Counted from the first letter of the stretch, positions 31,309-39,510 are shown. The stretch is 49,328 nucleotides of DNA from Streptomyces spinoverrucosus (GCF_006539505.1 NZ_BJND01000066.1:1-49328), one strand, 5' to 3'. Program-made: numbers and translations. Notes: generated by a model from the letters alone, not told the origin.

Positions 31309-32316
31309 TCAGAGGGTGAGGAGCACCTTGGTGGCGCGGCGCTCGTCCATCGCCTTGTAACCCTCCGCGGCCTGGTCCAGGGGCAGGGTGAGGTCGAAGA
31401 CCTTGCCGGGGTCGATCCTGCGGTCCCAGATGAGCTGGATCAGGTCGGGCAGGAAGCGGCGTACCGGAGCGGGGCCGCCCTCGGTGTGGATACCGGCCAA
31501 GAACAGCTCCATGCCGGGGATGGCGACGTCGTAATTGACGCCGACGAAGCCCATGTGCCCGCCCGGCCGGGTGGCGCCGATCGCCTGCATCGTGGACTCC
31601 TGGGTCCCGACGGCCTCGACCACCGAGTGCGCGCCGAGCCCGCCCGTAATTTCCTTGATCTTCGCCACGCCGTCGTCACCACGCTCCTCGACGATGTCGG
31701 TCGCACCGTAGAACCGGGCCAGCTCCTGCCGCTCGGGGTGCCGGGACATGGCGATGATCCGCTCCGCGCCCAGCTGCTTGGCGGCCAGGACGGCCATCAG
31801 GCCGACCGCGCCGTCACCGACGACCGCGACGGTCTTGCCTGGGCCCGCACCGGCAGCGACGGCGCCGTACCAGCCGGTGCCGAGCACGTCGGAGGCGGCC
31901 AGCAGTGAGGGGATCAGCTCCGGGTCGGGGTGTCCCGGCGTAGCGACCAGGGTGCCGTCCGCGTGGGGGATGCGGGCCTTCTCGGCCTGGGTGCCGACCG
32001 TCTGTGCCACGAACTCCCGGTGCACGCAGCCGGACTGATAGCCGGAGCGGCAGATCTCGCAGGTGTTGTCGGAGATGACGAACGACCCGACGACGAAGTC
32101 GCCGACCTTGACGTTCTTCACGTCCGAGCCGACTTCCTCGACCACCCCCACGTACTCGTGCCCCATGGCCGTGTGATCGACGGGCTCGATCCCGCGGTAG
32201 GGCCACAGGTCCGACCCGCAGATACAGGTTGCGGTCAACCGGACGACCGCGTCGGTGGACTCGATGATCTTCGGATCGTCGCGCTTCTCCACCCGGACGT
32301 CCCCGGCCTTGTACAT
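31309..32316 (-). CDS. Zinc-dependent alcohol dehydrogenase (MDR family)
   Basis: A medium-chain dehydrogenase of ~335 residues. Catalytic zinc ligands are in TCICGSDLWPYRG and MGHEYVGVVEEVGSDV; the NAD(P) motif is VAVVGDGAVGLMAVLAAKQLGAERII. The structural-zinc lobe reads NTCEICRSGYQSGC and so retains three of the usual four cysteines. The start is odd: AAGGAGG is followed 7 nt later by an ATG that opens M-R-G-V then TGA. That TGA overlaps the ATG at 32316 (TGATG). One extra base would fuse the short frame to the gene and give the usual family N-terminus. The gene lies 82 bp after the efflux pump on the same strand. Confidence 0.88.
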   Translation of the reverse strand: MYKAGDVRVEKRDDPKIIESTDAVVRLTATCICGSDLWPYRGIEPVDHTAMGHEYVGVVEEVGSDVKNVKVGDFVVGSFVISDNTCEICRSGYQSGCVHREFVAQTVGTQAEKARIPHADGTLVATPGHPDPELIPSLLAASDVLGTGWYGAVAAGAGPGKTVAVVGDGAVGLMAVLAAKQLGAERIIAMSRHPERQELARFYGATDIVEERGDDGVAKIKEITGGLGAHSVVEAVGTQESTMQAIGATRPGGHMGFVGVNYDVAIPGMELFLAGIHTEGGPAPVRRFLPDLIQLIWDRRIDPGKVFDLTLPLDQAAEGYKAMDERRATKVLLTL

Positions 32317-32354
32317 CACACGCCACGCATGCGTGGACCTCCTTGTTCCTCGTT

Positions 32355-32396
32355 GGTTGCTTGTTGGCGGTTCTTTGTCGGCGGTTCTTTGTCGGC
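32355..32396. repeat. 14-bp tandem repeat next to the MFS stop codon
   Basis: Three 14-bp units on the plus strand: GGTTGCTTGTTGGC (32355-32368), then GGTTCTTTGTCGGC twice exactly (32369-32382, 32383-32396). On the minus strand the array begins 2 bp after the TAG (32401-32399) of the efflux pump gene and ends before the ribosome binding site of the alcohol dehydrogenase gene. Confidence 0.9.
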
Positions 32397-32398
32397 GC

Positions 32399-33625
32399 CT
32401 ACGGCGCTGACCGGCGGCGCCGGGTGAGTGCGATGGCGGTCGTCGGGATCAGGGTCAACGCGGCGATCACGGTGCCGACCGCGGCGGGCCCCATGGCTCC
32501 GAGGGTGGAGTCGAGGGCGAGGCCGGCGATCCAGGAGCCGACCGCGGTGCCGAGGTTGAACGCCGAGACCGTGAGCGCGGACCCCAGCGTGGGCGCCGTG
32601 CCCGCGAAACGGACGGCCAGGGCGATCAGCACCGGGTTGGCGCCGAGCCCGAACAGCCCCAGCAGGGCCACCAGCGCGGCTGTGGGCACGGCGTAGGCGG
32701 ACAGCAGGCAGATCGCCAGGAGCATGACCGTGGTGGCCGCGGCCGCCATGATGGTCGTCGCATACGGGCGGACGTCGCCGAGACGCCCTCCGACGAGGAA
32801 GCCCACCAGGGCACCGGCGCCGAACCCGACGAGCACCAGCGGCACGAGCCCGGCGGCGAGACCGGCCCGGTCGGTCAGCAACGGCGCGATGAAGGTGTAC
32901 GTCGACAGTACGCCGCCGGTCGTGGTCGCGCAGGCCGCGAGCGCCAGCCACAGGCGACCGGAGCGCAGCGCGGACAGCTCGGACCGGACCGACACACCCC
33001 GATGGCCATCACCGTCGTGCCGGACGTGGCGGGCGATCAGCCCCACGGCGGCAGCTCCCAGCGCCGCGAGCGCCCAGAACGGCCCCCGCCACCCCATGAG
33101 CTGCCCGGCGAAGGCGCCGAGCGGCACGCCCACGACATTGGCGAGCATGGCCCCGGAGCCCACGACGCCCAGGGCACGGGAGCTCGCGGCGGGACCGGCG
33201 ACGCGGGTGGCGACCACGTTGGCCACGGCCCAGAACGCCCCGGTCGCCAGCGCGGTCAGAAACCGCGCCGCGAGCAGCAGCGGGAAGCTGGACCCCAGCG
33301 CGACGATCACATGTCCGACCGCGAAGACACCCAGAGCGAGCACCAACGTCGACCGCGCGGGCAGCCGCAGCGTCAGCATCGCCATCAGCGGCGCTCCGAC
33401 GATCATCCCGACCGCGAACACGGTGATCAACAGGCCTGCCTGCGCCACGCTCACCCGCAGATCACCGGCGATCTCCGGCAGCAGGCCCGCCACCACGAAC
33501 TCGGTCGTGCCCATCAGGAACGTGCCCAGCGCCAACACGTAGATGACGACAGGCAGCCGGGCAGGCGGACGCGCGAGCTCTTCGACACGCACGCTGTTGG
33601 GGGCCTGGAGGATTCCTCCTCGCAT
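32399..33625 (-). CDS. MFS efflux transporter, DHA1 family (Cmx/AraJ-like)
   Basis: A 408-residue twelve-helix exporter. The helix 1 segment LPVVIYVLALGTFLMGTTEFVVAGLLPEIAGDL is the hallmark of the AraJ/YdhP/Cmx branch of DHA1, and MAMLTLRLPARSTLVLAL corresponds to motif A, here weak. ATGAFWAVANVVATRV and GFLVGGRLGDVRPYATTI follow. Known relatives export chloramphenicol, sugars or small organics. The ATG at 33625 is chosen; its Shine-Dalgarno (AGGGAG) is rather far (14 nt), so a start further upstream, up to 33679, is possible. It is divergent from the xre regulator, with a shared operator between. It is followed by a zinc alcohol dehydrogenase, suggesting a two-gene operon. Confidence 0.9.
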   Translation of the reverse strand: MRGGILQAPNSVRVEELARPPARLPVVIYVLALGTFLMGTTEFVVAGLLPEIAGDLRVSVAQAGLLITVFAVGMIVGAPLMAMLTLRLPARSTLVLALGVFAVGHVIVALGSSFPLLLAARFLTALATGAFWAVANVVATRVAGPAASSRALGVVGSGAMLANVVGVPLGAFAGQLMGWRGPFWALAALGAAAVGLIARHVRHDGDGHRGVSVRSELSALRSGRLWLALAACATTTGGVLSTYTFIAPLLTDRAGLAAGLVPLVLVGFGAGALVGFLVGGRLGDVRPYATTIMAAAATTVMLLAICLLSAYAVPTAALVALLGLFGLGANPVLIALAVRFAGTAPTLGSALTVSAFNLGTAVGSWIAGLALDSTLGAMGPAAVGTVIAALTLIPTTAIALTRRRRSAP

Positions 33626-33699
33626 GCTGAGTGCACCATCTCCCTGGGAGTCGTGACGGCGGCTGTGCATCCCAGGCAACCGTCTTCACCTCGGGCGAA

Positions 33700-33742
33700 G
33701 AAGGTCGTGTTTATGGGGGGTACAAGCTCAACCTCCCTTTCC
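33700..33742. promoter_or_regulatory. Shared operator element, copy 2 (xre/MFS divergent promoter)
   Basis: The 43-bp element starting GAAGGTCGTGT has the palindromic core GGGGGGT-N9-ACCTCCC and is nearly identical to 29614-29655. It lies 27 bp before the xre start (33769) and 75 bp from the start of the divergent MFS gene (33625). That placement fits autoregulation of the XRE protein and control of the pump. Confidence 0.8.
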
Positions 33743-33768
33743 GGCGGCCCGTGCCTACCGTGGAGGGC

Positions 33769-34695
33769 ATGGACCAGCGACCCGACAACCGCTCCGAGAT
33801 CCGGGACTTCCTCGCCACCCGGCGCGCCAAGATCACCCCGGAGCAGGCCGGGCTGCCCACCAGCGGCCGACGCCGGGTCCCGGGGCTGCGGCGCGAGGAG
33901 GTCGCCGTTCTCGCCGGCGTGAGCACCGAGTGGTACACGCGGCTGGAGAAGGGTCACATCAGCGGCGTGTCCGAGGACGTCCTCGACGCCGTCGCCCGCG
34001 CGCTGCAACTGGACGAGGACGAACGCACCTACCTCTTCGACCTGGCCATGGCCGCACAGCCGTCCAGCCGCACGCCTCGCCGCCGCAAGGCCGTCGACAT
34101 CCCGCCCCGCGTCCAGTGGCTGCTCGACTCCATCACGCTGTCCGCGGCGTTCGTCACCAACGGCCGCCTGGACATCGTGGCCACCAATGCCCTCGCCCGC
34201 GCCCTTTTCTCACCGCTGTTCGACAGCGAGACCACGGACGAACGCGGCCGTCCGAACTTCGCCCGTTACTGGTTCCTCGACCCTGGCTCACACCACTTCA
34301 TCGCCGACTGGGACGGCGCCACGAACGCCACCGCCGCCCTGCTGCGCGCCGAAGCCGGGCGCTACCCGCAGGACAAGGCGCTGCGCGAGCTGATCGGTGA
34401 GCTGTCCACGGTGAGCGCCGAGTTCCGCACCCGTTGGGCCGCCCACAATGTGCGCATCCACCACGGCGGCGTCAAACGCTTCCACCACCCTGACGCCGGG
34501 CCTCTGGAACTCACCTACCAGCCGCTGGACATGCCCCTCTCCACCCACGAGGCGCACGCCCTGACCATCTACACCGCCGAGCCCGGCACCCCCGACGAAG
34601 ACCGCCTCAAACTCCTCGCCAGCTGGGCAGCCACCCCGGCCGCACCCCAGACCCCACCCACAAGACGCGCCGACACCGGCGGCCCGTCCCGGTGA
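33769..34695 (+). CDS. XRE-family regulator with MmyB-like ligand-binding domain
   Basis: A 308-residue regulator. The N-terminal HTH spans ~residues 10-85: SEIRDFLATRRAKITPEQAG, RRVPGLRREEVAVLAGVSTEWYTRLEKG, VSEDVLDAVARALQLDEDER. The rest is the MmyB/MltR-type PAS-like domain: VQWLLDSITLSAAFVTNGRLDIVATNALARALFSPLF through FRTRWAAHNVRIHHGGVKRFHHPDAGPLELTYQPL. Such proteins in actinobacteria usually sit beside, and control, an oxidoreductase or transporter gene. The ATG at 33769 is only 2-3 nt from GGAGGG. The ~42-bp element upstream also occurs at the pao operon. It converges on rnpB with a 32-bp gap. Confidence 0.92.
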   Translation: MDQRPDNRSEIRDFLATRRAKITPEQAGLPTSGRRRVPGLRREEVAVLAGVSTEWYTRLEKGHISGVSEDVLDAVARALQLDEDERTYLFDLAMAAQPSSRTPRRRKAVDIPPRVQWLLDSITLSAAFVTNGRLDIVATNALARALFSPLFDSETTDERGRPNFARYWFLDPGSHHFIADWDGATNATAALLRAEAGRYPQDKALRELIGELSTVSAEFRTRWAAHNVRIHHGGVKRFHHPDAGPLELTYQPLDMPLSTHEAHALTIYTAEPGTPDEDRLKLLASWAATPAAPQTPPTRRADTGGPSR

Positions 34696-34727
34696 GGCCG
34701 GTGGCGCAGGCTGTCGGTCACCTGCAG

Positions 34728-35154
34728 AGCGGCAGACGAGTCGGGCTGTACGCCGGGTTCTGTACTCCAGGGCCTCGCGGCCCGTGGAGTGACGGCCATC
34801 CATCTAGGACCGACGTTGCCGTCGGCCTCGTGCGGTCTACCCGCGGACTCGGGCGGGCAGCCCTCGAACGTCCGCGCAGAGACGCCCCTTCCTTCAAAGA
34901 GGCGGCTCCTCTTGACCTTGCTCCGGGTGGGGTTTACCTAGCTGCCCAGGTCACCCTGGGCACTGGTGGTCTCTTACACCACCGTTTCACCCTTACCGAG
35001 GGCCAAGACCCCCGGCGGTTTGCTTTCTGTGGCACTGTCCCGCGGGTCACCCCGGGTGGCCGTTAGCCACCACCCTGCCCTGTGGAGCCCGGACGTTCCT
35101 CGGGGAGATCCACAAGAACCTCCACGCGGCCGTCCGCCCGGCTCGTCTGCCGTG
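34728..35154 (-). ncRNA. rnpB: RNase P RNA (bacterial type A)
   Basis: The catalytic RNA that matures tRNA 5' ends. On the minus strand the core is unmistakable: the P4 region and CR-V segment (ACAGAAAGCAAACCGCC near 35015), GGTAAGGGTGAAACGGTGG, GTAAGAGACCACC with CCAGGGTGACCTGGGC after it, and GAGGAACGTCCGGGCTCC near the 5' end. P1 closes perfectly: 35142-35152 with 34730-34740 (CGGCAGACGAG with CTCGTCTGCCG), fixing both ends at about 427 nt. A TACCAT -10 (complement of 35161-35166) lies 7 nt upstream of the 5' end. The open frames inside this stretch are not genes. Confidence 0.97.
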
Positions 35155-35174
35155 TCGACCATGGTACCGGGCGC

Positions 35175-35750
35175 TCAGAGGAATTCCGCCGTGTCCAGTT
35201 CGAAGGCGAACGGTTCCGGGAGGGTGAGCGGTTTGCCGAGGGGGCGGGTGAAGTGCTCGCGATAGTCGTCCTTCTCCGGGTCGCTGAACAGCGTGATCGA
35301 GGACTCCTCGCGGTCGACGAGCAGGTAGAGGGGGATGCCGCCACGGGCGTAGCACCGACGCTTGGCCTCACGGTCGGCCTTGGGCTTGGTGGACGTCACT
35401 TCCAGGACCATGGCGACGCCGTCGCAGGGCATCCAGGAGTCGGCGCCACGGAAGAGGCGGAGTTCTCGGGGGGCGAAGGTGCCATCAGGAATCACACGGT
35501 CCTTGGGGGATCCATCCCCGCTCAGAATCAGACCCTTGGTCCCAGCGACCTGCATCCTCGTCCGGGATTGAAAGAGCACCTGCTCCACGATCAGCCCGAT
35601 GTAATCCTCGTGATCCCCGTCCGGCGGCGGCGTCACAACGATCTCCCCCTCGATCAGCTCGGCCCGGAAACCCTCCGGGGTGTCCAGGGCGAGAAAGCCC
35701 TCCAGCAGGACCTCTTCCTGCGTGAGCGGCTCATGGGCCATGGCAGTCAT
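35175..35750 (-). CDS. Uma2-family (DUF820) PD-(D/E)XK nuclease-like protein
   Basis: A 191-residue protein of the Uma2/DUF820 restriction-endonuclease-like family, very common in Streptomyces and cyanobacteria. Landmarks are FRAELIEGEIVVTPPPDGDHEDYI, the acidic DRVIPDGTFAP, VAMVLEVTSTKPKADREAKRRCYARGGIPLYLLVDREE (the E-V-x-S plus KxxxY core of the nuclease fold). Family members remain functionally undefined. The ATG at 35750 has GGAGGGG 6 nt upstream. The stop lies 21 bp before the rnpB 5' end, so readthrough into rnpB is possible. It is divergent from the merR gene. Confidence 0.9.
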   Translation of the reverse strand: MTAMAHEPLTQEEVLLEGFLALDTPEGFRAELIEGEIVVTPPPDGDHEDYIGLIVEQVLFQSRTRMQVAGTKGLILSGDGSPKDRVIPDGTFAPRELRLFRGADSWMPCDGVAMVLEVTSTKPKADREAKRRCYARGGIPLYLLVDREESSITLFSDPEKDDYREHFTRPLGKPLTLPEPFAFELDTAEFL

Positions 35751-35872
35751 GTCACGCCCCTCCTTCTGTCGCCCGCCAGACTGGGACATCGGCTGATCAC
35801 CTGGCCGTGAGATCGGGAACCGTTCCCTCGATCGTGGCACACGAGCACCCGCGCCGTCAGCGCACGGCTCGC

Positions 35873-35903
35873 TTGACCCTGTCGCAACGTCAACGTCTCT
35901 ACT
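35873..35903 (+). promoter_or_regulatory. MerR-type promoter with 19-bp spacer and dyad
   Basis: TTGACC (35873-35878) and TCTACT (35898-35903) are separated by 19 bp, the elongated spacing that MerR proteins correct by twisting DNA. The spacer contains the dyad TTGAC-N11-GTCAA starting at the -35. The expected start point coincides with the ATG at 35910, so the merR message would be leaderless and autoregulated. Confidence 0.75.
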
Positions 35904-35909
35904 GGACGC

Positions 35910-36656
35910 ATGCGGATCGGAGAACTCGCCGCCGCCGTCGGCGTCACCACGCGGACCGTGCGGCATTACCACCACCTGGGGCTGCTGCCCGAGCCGGAGC
36001 GGCTGTCGAACGGTTACCGGGACTACACCCTGCGGCACGCCGTCGTGCTGGCGCGGATTCGGCGGCTGACGGAGTTGGGGCTGGGGCTGGCCGAGGTGCG
36101 GGACGTGCTCGCGGACGACGCGGGGCGGGACCTGGCCGAGGTGCTGGAGGAGCTGGACGCGGATCTGGCGCGGCAGGAGGCGGCGATCCGGGAGCGCCGG
36201 GCGCAGCTGCGGGCGCTGCTGGACACGGCGGAGCTGCCCGCCGAAGGGCCGGTCTCGCCGGAGCTGGCCGAGCTGTTCGCGGGGCTTGCGCCCGCCTCCG
36301 ACTCCCCCATGGCCGCCAAGGACCGCGAGATCTTCGCGCTGCTGGAGACCGCGGCGAGCCCGGAGGAGCGGGAGCGGCTGCTGGCCGCCGTCGGCGGAGC
36401 CCTCAGCGGTCCCGACGCCGTCGCGCGGGCGCATGAGGCGTACGCCCTGCTCGACGCGCTCGCCGACGCGGAAACGGACGATCCGCGCGTGGAGGAGGCG
36501 GCACGCGCCCTCGCCGCTGTGCTGCCCCGCGAGATGCTCCCGGCGGAGCCTGTCGATCAGGGCCACGGCTTCCTGCGCGCGTTGTACGCGGACATGGCCC
36601 CGGCCCAGGCGGAGGCGATCCGCCGGGCGCTGCGGCTCGCCGGGGAGGGCGAGTGA
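35910..36656 (+). CDS. MerR-family transcriptional regulator
   Basis: A 248-residue regulator. The winged HTH MRIGELAAAVGVTTRTVRHYHHLGLLPEPERLSNGYRDYTLRHAVVLARIRRL is complete, followed by a dimerisation coiled coil (LAEVLEELDADLARQEAAIRERRAQLRALL) and a ~110-residue helical C-terminal domain (FALLETAASPEERERLLAAV…) that would hold the ligand, as in the TipA-like/multidrug MerR group. There is no cysteine array for metals. It is probably leaderless. It overlaps the start of the next membrane protein gene (TGATG), which is the likely target or partner. Its promoter carries the 19-bp MerR spacing. Confidence 0.93.
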   Translation: MRIGELAAAVGVTTRTVRHYHHLGLLPEPERLSNGYRDYTLRHAVVLARIRRLTELGLGLAEVRDVLADDAGRDLAEVLEELDADLARQEAAIRERRAQLRALLDTAELPAEGPVSPELAELFAGLAPASDSPMAAKDREIFALLETAASPEERERLLAAVGGALSGPDAVARAHEAYALLDALADAETDDPRVEEAARALAAVLPREMLPAEPVDQGHGFLRALYADMAPAQAEAIRRALRLAGEGE

Positions 36657-37261
36657 TGAGGGTGGCGTACCGGCTGGTCCGGCACGAGCTGCGGCTGTTC
36701 GCGAGTCTGGTGCTGTGGGTGGCCCGACGGACCCACGGCACACGGCATGGCGAAGCTTTCGGGTATGCGCGCGGGCAGAGCGCGATCATGTTCGGGTTCA
36801 TGTTCGTGTGCGTGGTCGAGACGGTCGTGATGTCCGTGCTGCTGTACCGGTGGCCGACCGTGCACCATGTGGTGCTGTTCATCGACGTCTACAGCGGCGT
36901 GTTCTTCATCCTCGGGATGCACGCCGCGTCCGTGGTACGGCCGCACGTGCTGGAGCCGGGGGTGCTGCGGATCCGCTACGCCGCCCATGTCGACGTGCGC
37001 ATACCGCTGGGGCGGATCGCGTCCGTACGGCGGGAGCTGCGCACGACCCACGACAAGGCCGACGGCGAACTCAATGTCGCGGTCGGCGGGCAGACGACGG
37101 TCACGCTGGAGCTCGCCGAGCCCGTCACCCACGTCACCTTCTTCGGCCGGCGGCGGGAGGTGAGCCTGGTGCGCGTGTACGCGGAGCAGGCCGACGCCCT
37201 CGTACAGGCGGTCAAGCAGGCGCGAAGCGCACTTTCGCCGCTCCCGGATCTGCCTGCGTGA
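36656..37261 (+). CDS. Membrane protein coupled to merR
   Basis: A 201-residue protein with two transmembrane helices near the N-terminal third (IMFGFMFVCVVETVVMSVLLY and VVLFIDVYSGVFFILGMHAASVV), then a ~110-residue cytosolic beta-rich domain (VLRIRYAAHVDVRIPLGRIASVRREL…TTVTLELAEPVTHVTFFGRRREV) resembling a bPH/PH-like fold. I do not recognise a family. ATG 36656 overlaps the merR TGA (TGATG); a GTG 3 nt earlier is an alternative, but the spacing from GGGGAGGG favours the ATG. Its 3' end overlaps the convergent RNB gene by 50 bp. Confidence 0.8.
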   Translation: MRVAYRLVRHELRLFASLVLWVARRTHGTRHGEAFGYARGQSAIMFGFMFVCVVETVVMSVLLYRWPTVHHVVLFIDVYSGVFFILGMHAASVVRPHVLEPGVLRIRYAAHVDVRIPLGRIASVRRELRTTHDKADGELNVAVGGQTTVTLELAEPVTHVTFFGRRREVSLVRVYAEQADALVQAVKQARSALSPLPDLPA

Positions 37262-38648
37262 GGCGGACGCGGAGGCGTTCGCCGAGCGGGAGGGCGTGGT
37301 CGGCCTCGATGCGGCCGACCACGGCCGGGGACTCCAGGTGGACGGTGCCGATGGTGGGGCGGCGTTCCATCACGTCCACCACACAGCCCTCGAAGACCTC
37401 CCCGATCCGGTCCTTCAGCAGCGCGGCCTCCACAATGTCCACGCACTCCCGCTCCACCGTCCCCGCCCGCCGCGCGCCCTCCGCCATCTCTTCGGGCAGC
37501 GCGTCGAGCGCGGCGAGCACCCACTCCGGGGGCTGCTGTCCGGCTGCGGCGGCGAGGCACAGTTCGGAGGTGTAGCGGTCGGTGAGGCGGCGCAGGGGGG
37601 CCGTGCAGTGGGTGTAGGGGGCGGCTACGGCGGAGTGGGTGGTGATCGGCGGGAGGGCGCCGTCGCGGAAGATCGTGTAACCCGCGCCGCGCAGCAGGGT
37701 CGTGCACTCCTGGAGGAAGGCCGCGTGCCGGGGGCTGTGCGGGTCGAGGGAGCGGACCAGGTCGGCGTACGAGACGTGGTGCGGCCAGTCGATGCGCAGG
37801 GCGGTCGCGGTACGGCGCAGGCGGCCGACGGCGCCGTCGGGCGCGGCGGGCAGGGTGCGCAGTACGCCGGTGCCGGCGGCCAGCATCAGATCGGCGGCCG
37901 CCATGCCGGTGAGCAGGGAGATCTGGGCGTTCCAGCCGTCGGCGGGGAGCGGGGCGCGGTAGTGGAGTGCGTAGGTGTCGTCCCGCTCGACGATCTCCTG
38001 CTCGGGCACGTTGAGCGAGATGCCGCCGCGCTCGACCTCCAGCCGCTCCCGCAGCAGCCCGACCGTTCTGAGCAGCGCGAGCGGCTCCTCGGCGGTCCCG
38101 GCGTCGATCTCCTTCTGTACGCCGGCGTAGTCGAGCTTGGCGCGGCTGCGGACGAGGGCGCGGCCGACGTCGACGGCGAGGGTACGGCCGTCCGCGTCGA
38201 GGTCGATGGTCCACAGGACGGCCGGGCGGGGCCCGCCGGGCAGCAGGCTGGCCGCGCTCTCGCCGAGCAGCGCCGGGTGCAGGGGGACCTTCCCGTCCGG
38301 GAAGTACAGCGTCAGCACACGGCGGTGGGTCTCCGCGTCCAGCGGGCCGCCGGGTACGACGAAGGCGGCGACGTCCGCGATGGCGTACCGGACACGGTAG
38401 CCGGTGCCCTGCCGGGACAGGTGGAGGGCCTGGTCGAGGTCGGTCGAGGTGGGCGGGTCGATGGTGAAGAAGGGGATGTCCGTGGCGTCGTAGGACGGCA
38501 GGGCGGGGGACCCGGCGGCCCGTTCGGCCTCGGCGAGGGCCTCGGGCGGGAACCCGTCGGACACACCGAGTTCGGCACGCAGCGCGGTGAGGGCGGCCCG
38601 CAGGGGGGCTTCGGGGGCGCCGGTCACACGGATCGGGCGGCGGGGCAT
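37212..38648 (-). CDS. RNB-domain 3'-5' exoribonuclease (RNase II/R family)
   Basis: A 478-residue hydrolytic exoribonuclease. The RNB active site is TIDPPTSTDLDQALHLSRQG with the four-aspartate cluster, followed by VRYAIADVAAFVVPGGPLDAETHRRVLTLYFPDGKVPLHPALLGESAASL. Near the C-terminus, APYTHCTAPLRRLTDRYTSELCLA is the second hallmark. The N-terminal cold-shock domains of RNase II/R are missing and only a short C-terminal beta domain (VRLTQADPGAAKVRFAPA) remains, the compact form common in actinobacteria. It is divergent from yaaA with 74 bp between. The ATG is at 38648. Confidence 0.93.
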   Translation of the reverse strand: MPRRPIRVTGAPEAPLRAALTALRAELGVSDGFPPEALAEAERAAGSPALPSYDATDIPFFTIDPPTSTDLDQALHLSRQGTGYRVRYAIADVAAFVVPGGPLDAETHRRVLTLYFPDGKVPLHPALLGESAASLLPGGPRPAVLWTIDLDADGRTLAVDVGRALVRSRAKLDYAGVQKEIDAGTAEEPLALLRTVGLLRERLEVERGGISLNVPEQEIVERDDTYALHYRAPLPADGWNAQISLLTGMAAADLMLAAGTGVLRTLPAAPDGAVGRLRRTATALRIDWPHHVSYADLVRSLDPHSPRHAAFLQECTTLLRGAGYTIFRDGALPPITTHSAVAAPYTHCTAPLRRLTDRYTSELCLAAAAGQQPPEWVLAALDALPEEMAEGARRAGTVERECVDIVEAALLKDRIGEVFEGCVVDVMERRPTIGTVHLESPAVVGRIEADHALPLGERLRVRLTQADPGAAKVRFAPA

Positions 38649-38722
38649 GACAAGAGCCTAGGCAGAACGGGCCGCGCGGCAACACGCCGTACGCTGTCGC
38701 GAGGTCTACCGAAGGAGAATCC

Positions 38723-39505
38723 GTGCTGGTCCTGCTGCCGCCCTCGGAGGGGAAGGCGTCCTCCGGCCGGGGCGCACCGCTGAAGCTGGAGTCGCTCGCG
38801 CTGCCGGAGCTGAACGGCGCCCGGGAAGCCGTCCTCGGCGAACTGGTCGACCTGTGCACCGGCGACGAGGACAAGGCACGCGAGGTGCTGGGGCTGAGCG
38901 AGGGACTGCGCGGCGAGGTCGCCAAGAACAGCGGACTGCACACCGCCGGGGCACGGCCCGCCGGGGAGATCTACACGGGTGTGCTGTACGACGCCCTGGG
39001 CCTGGCCTCGCTGGACGCGGCCGCCAAGCGGCGCGCCGCGCGCTCCTTGCTGGTGTTCTCGGGGTTGTGGGGTGCGGTCCGGGTGACGGACCGGATCCCG
39101 TCGTACCGCTGTTCGATGGGGGTGCGGCTGCCCGGGCTGGGTGCGCTGGGCGCGCACTGGCGTACGGCGATGGCCTCCGCGTTGCCCGAGGCGGCCGGGG
39201 GCGGGCTGGTGCTGGACCTGCGGTCGTCGGCGTACGCGGCGGCGTGGAAGCCGAAGGGCGAGGTCGCGGCGCGGACGGCGACGGTACGGGTGCTGCACGC
39301 GCCGACGCGGAAGGTGGTCAGCCACTTCAACAAGGCGACGAAGGGGCGGATCGTGCGCAGCCTGCTCACGGCGGGTGCGGCGCCGAAGGGGCCCGCGGAG
39401 CTGGTGGAGGTGCTGCGGGAGCTCGGGTACGTGGTGGAGGCCGAGGCGCCTGCGGGGGCGGGGCGGGCCTGGTCGTTGGATGTGCTGGTGGACGAGGTTC
39501 ACTGA
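38723..39505 (+). CDS. yaaA: YaaA-family peroxide stress protein
   Basis: A 260-residue DUF328/YaaA protein. It starts with the family signature LVLLPPSEGKA, then has NSGLHTAGARPAGEIYTGVLYDALGL, LLVFSGLWGAVRVTDRIPSYRCSMG and VVSHFNKATKGRIVRSLLTAG. In E. coli YaaA limits free iron and oxidative DNA damage, and the fold binds DNA. Nothing here proves the same role. The GTG at 38723 has AAGGAGA upstream. It precedes the KDPG aldolase gene by 62 bp; the palindromes in that gap suggest the two are regulated separately. Confidence 0.93.
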   Translation: MLVLLPPSEGKASSGRGAPLKLESLALPELNGAREAVLGELVDLCTGDEDKAREVLGLSEGLRGEVAKNSGLHTAGARPAGEIYTGVLYDALGLASLDAAAKRRAARSLLVFSGLWGAVRVTDRIPSYRCSMGVRLPGLGALGAHWRTAMASALPEAAGGGLVLDLRSSAYAAAWKPKGEVAARTATVRVLHAPTRKVVSHFNKATKGRIVRSLLTAGAAPKGPAELVEVLRELGYVVEAEAPAGAGRAWSLDVLVDEVH

Positions 39506-39510
39506 CGTCG

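Noticed and set aside
34742..35141. Several short frames on both strands
   Set aside because: They lie inside RNase P RNA, whose conserved core and P1 pairing are clear.
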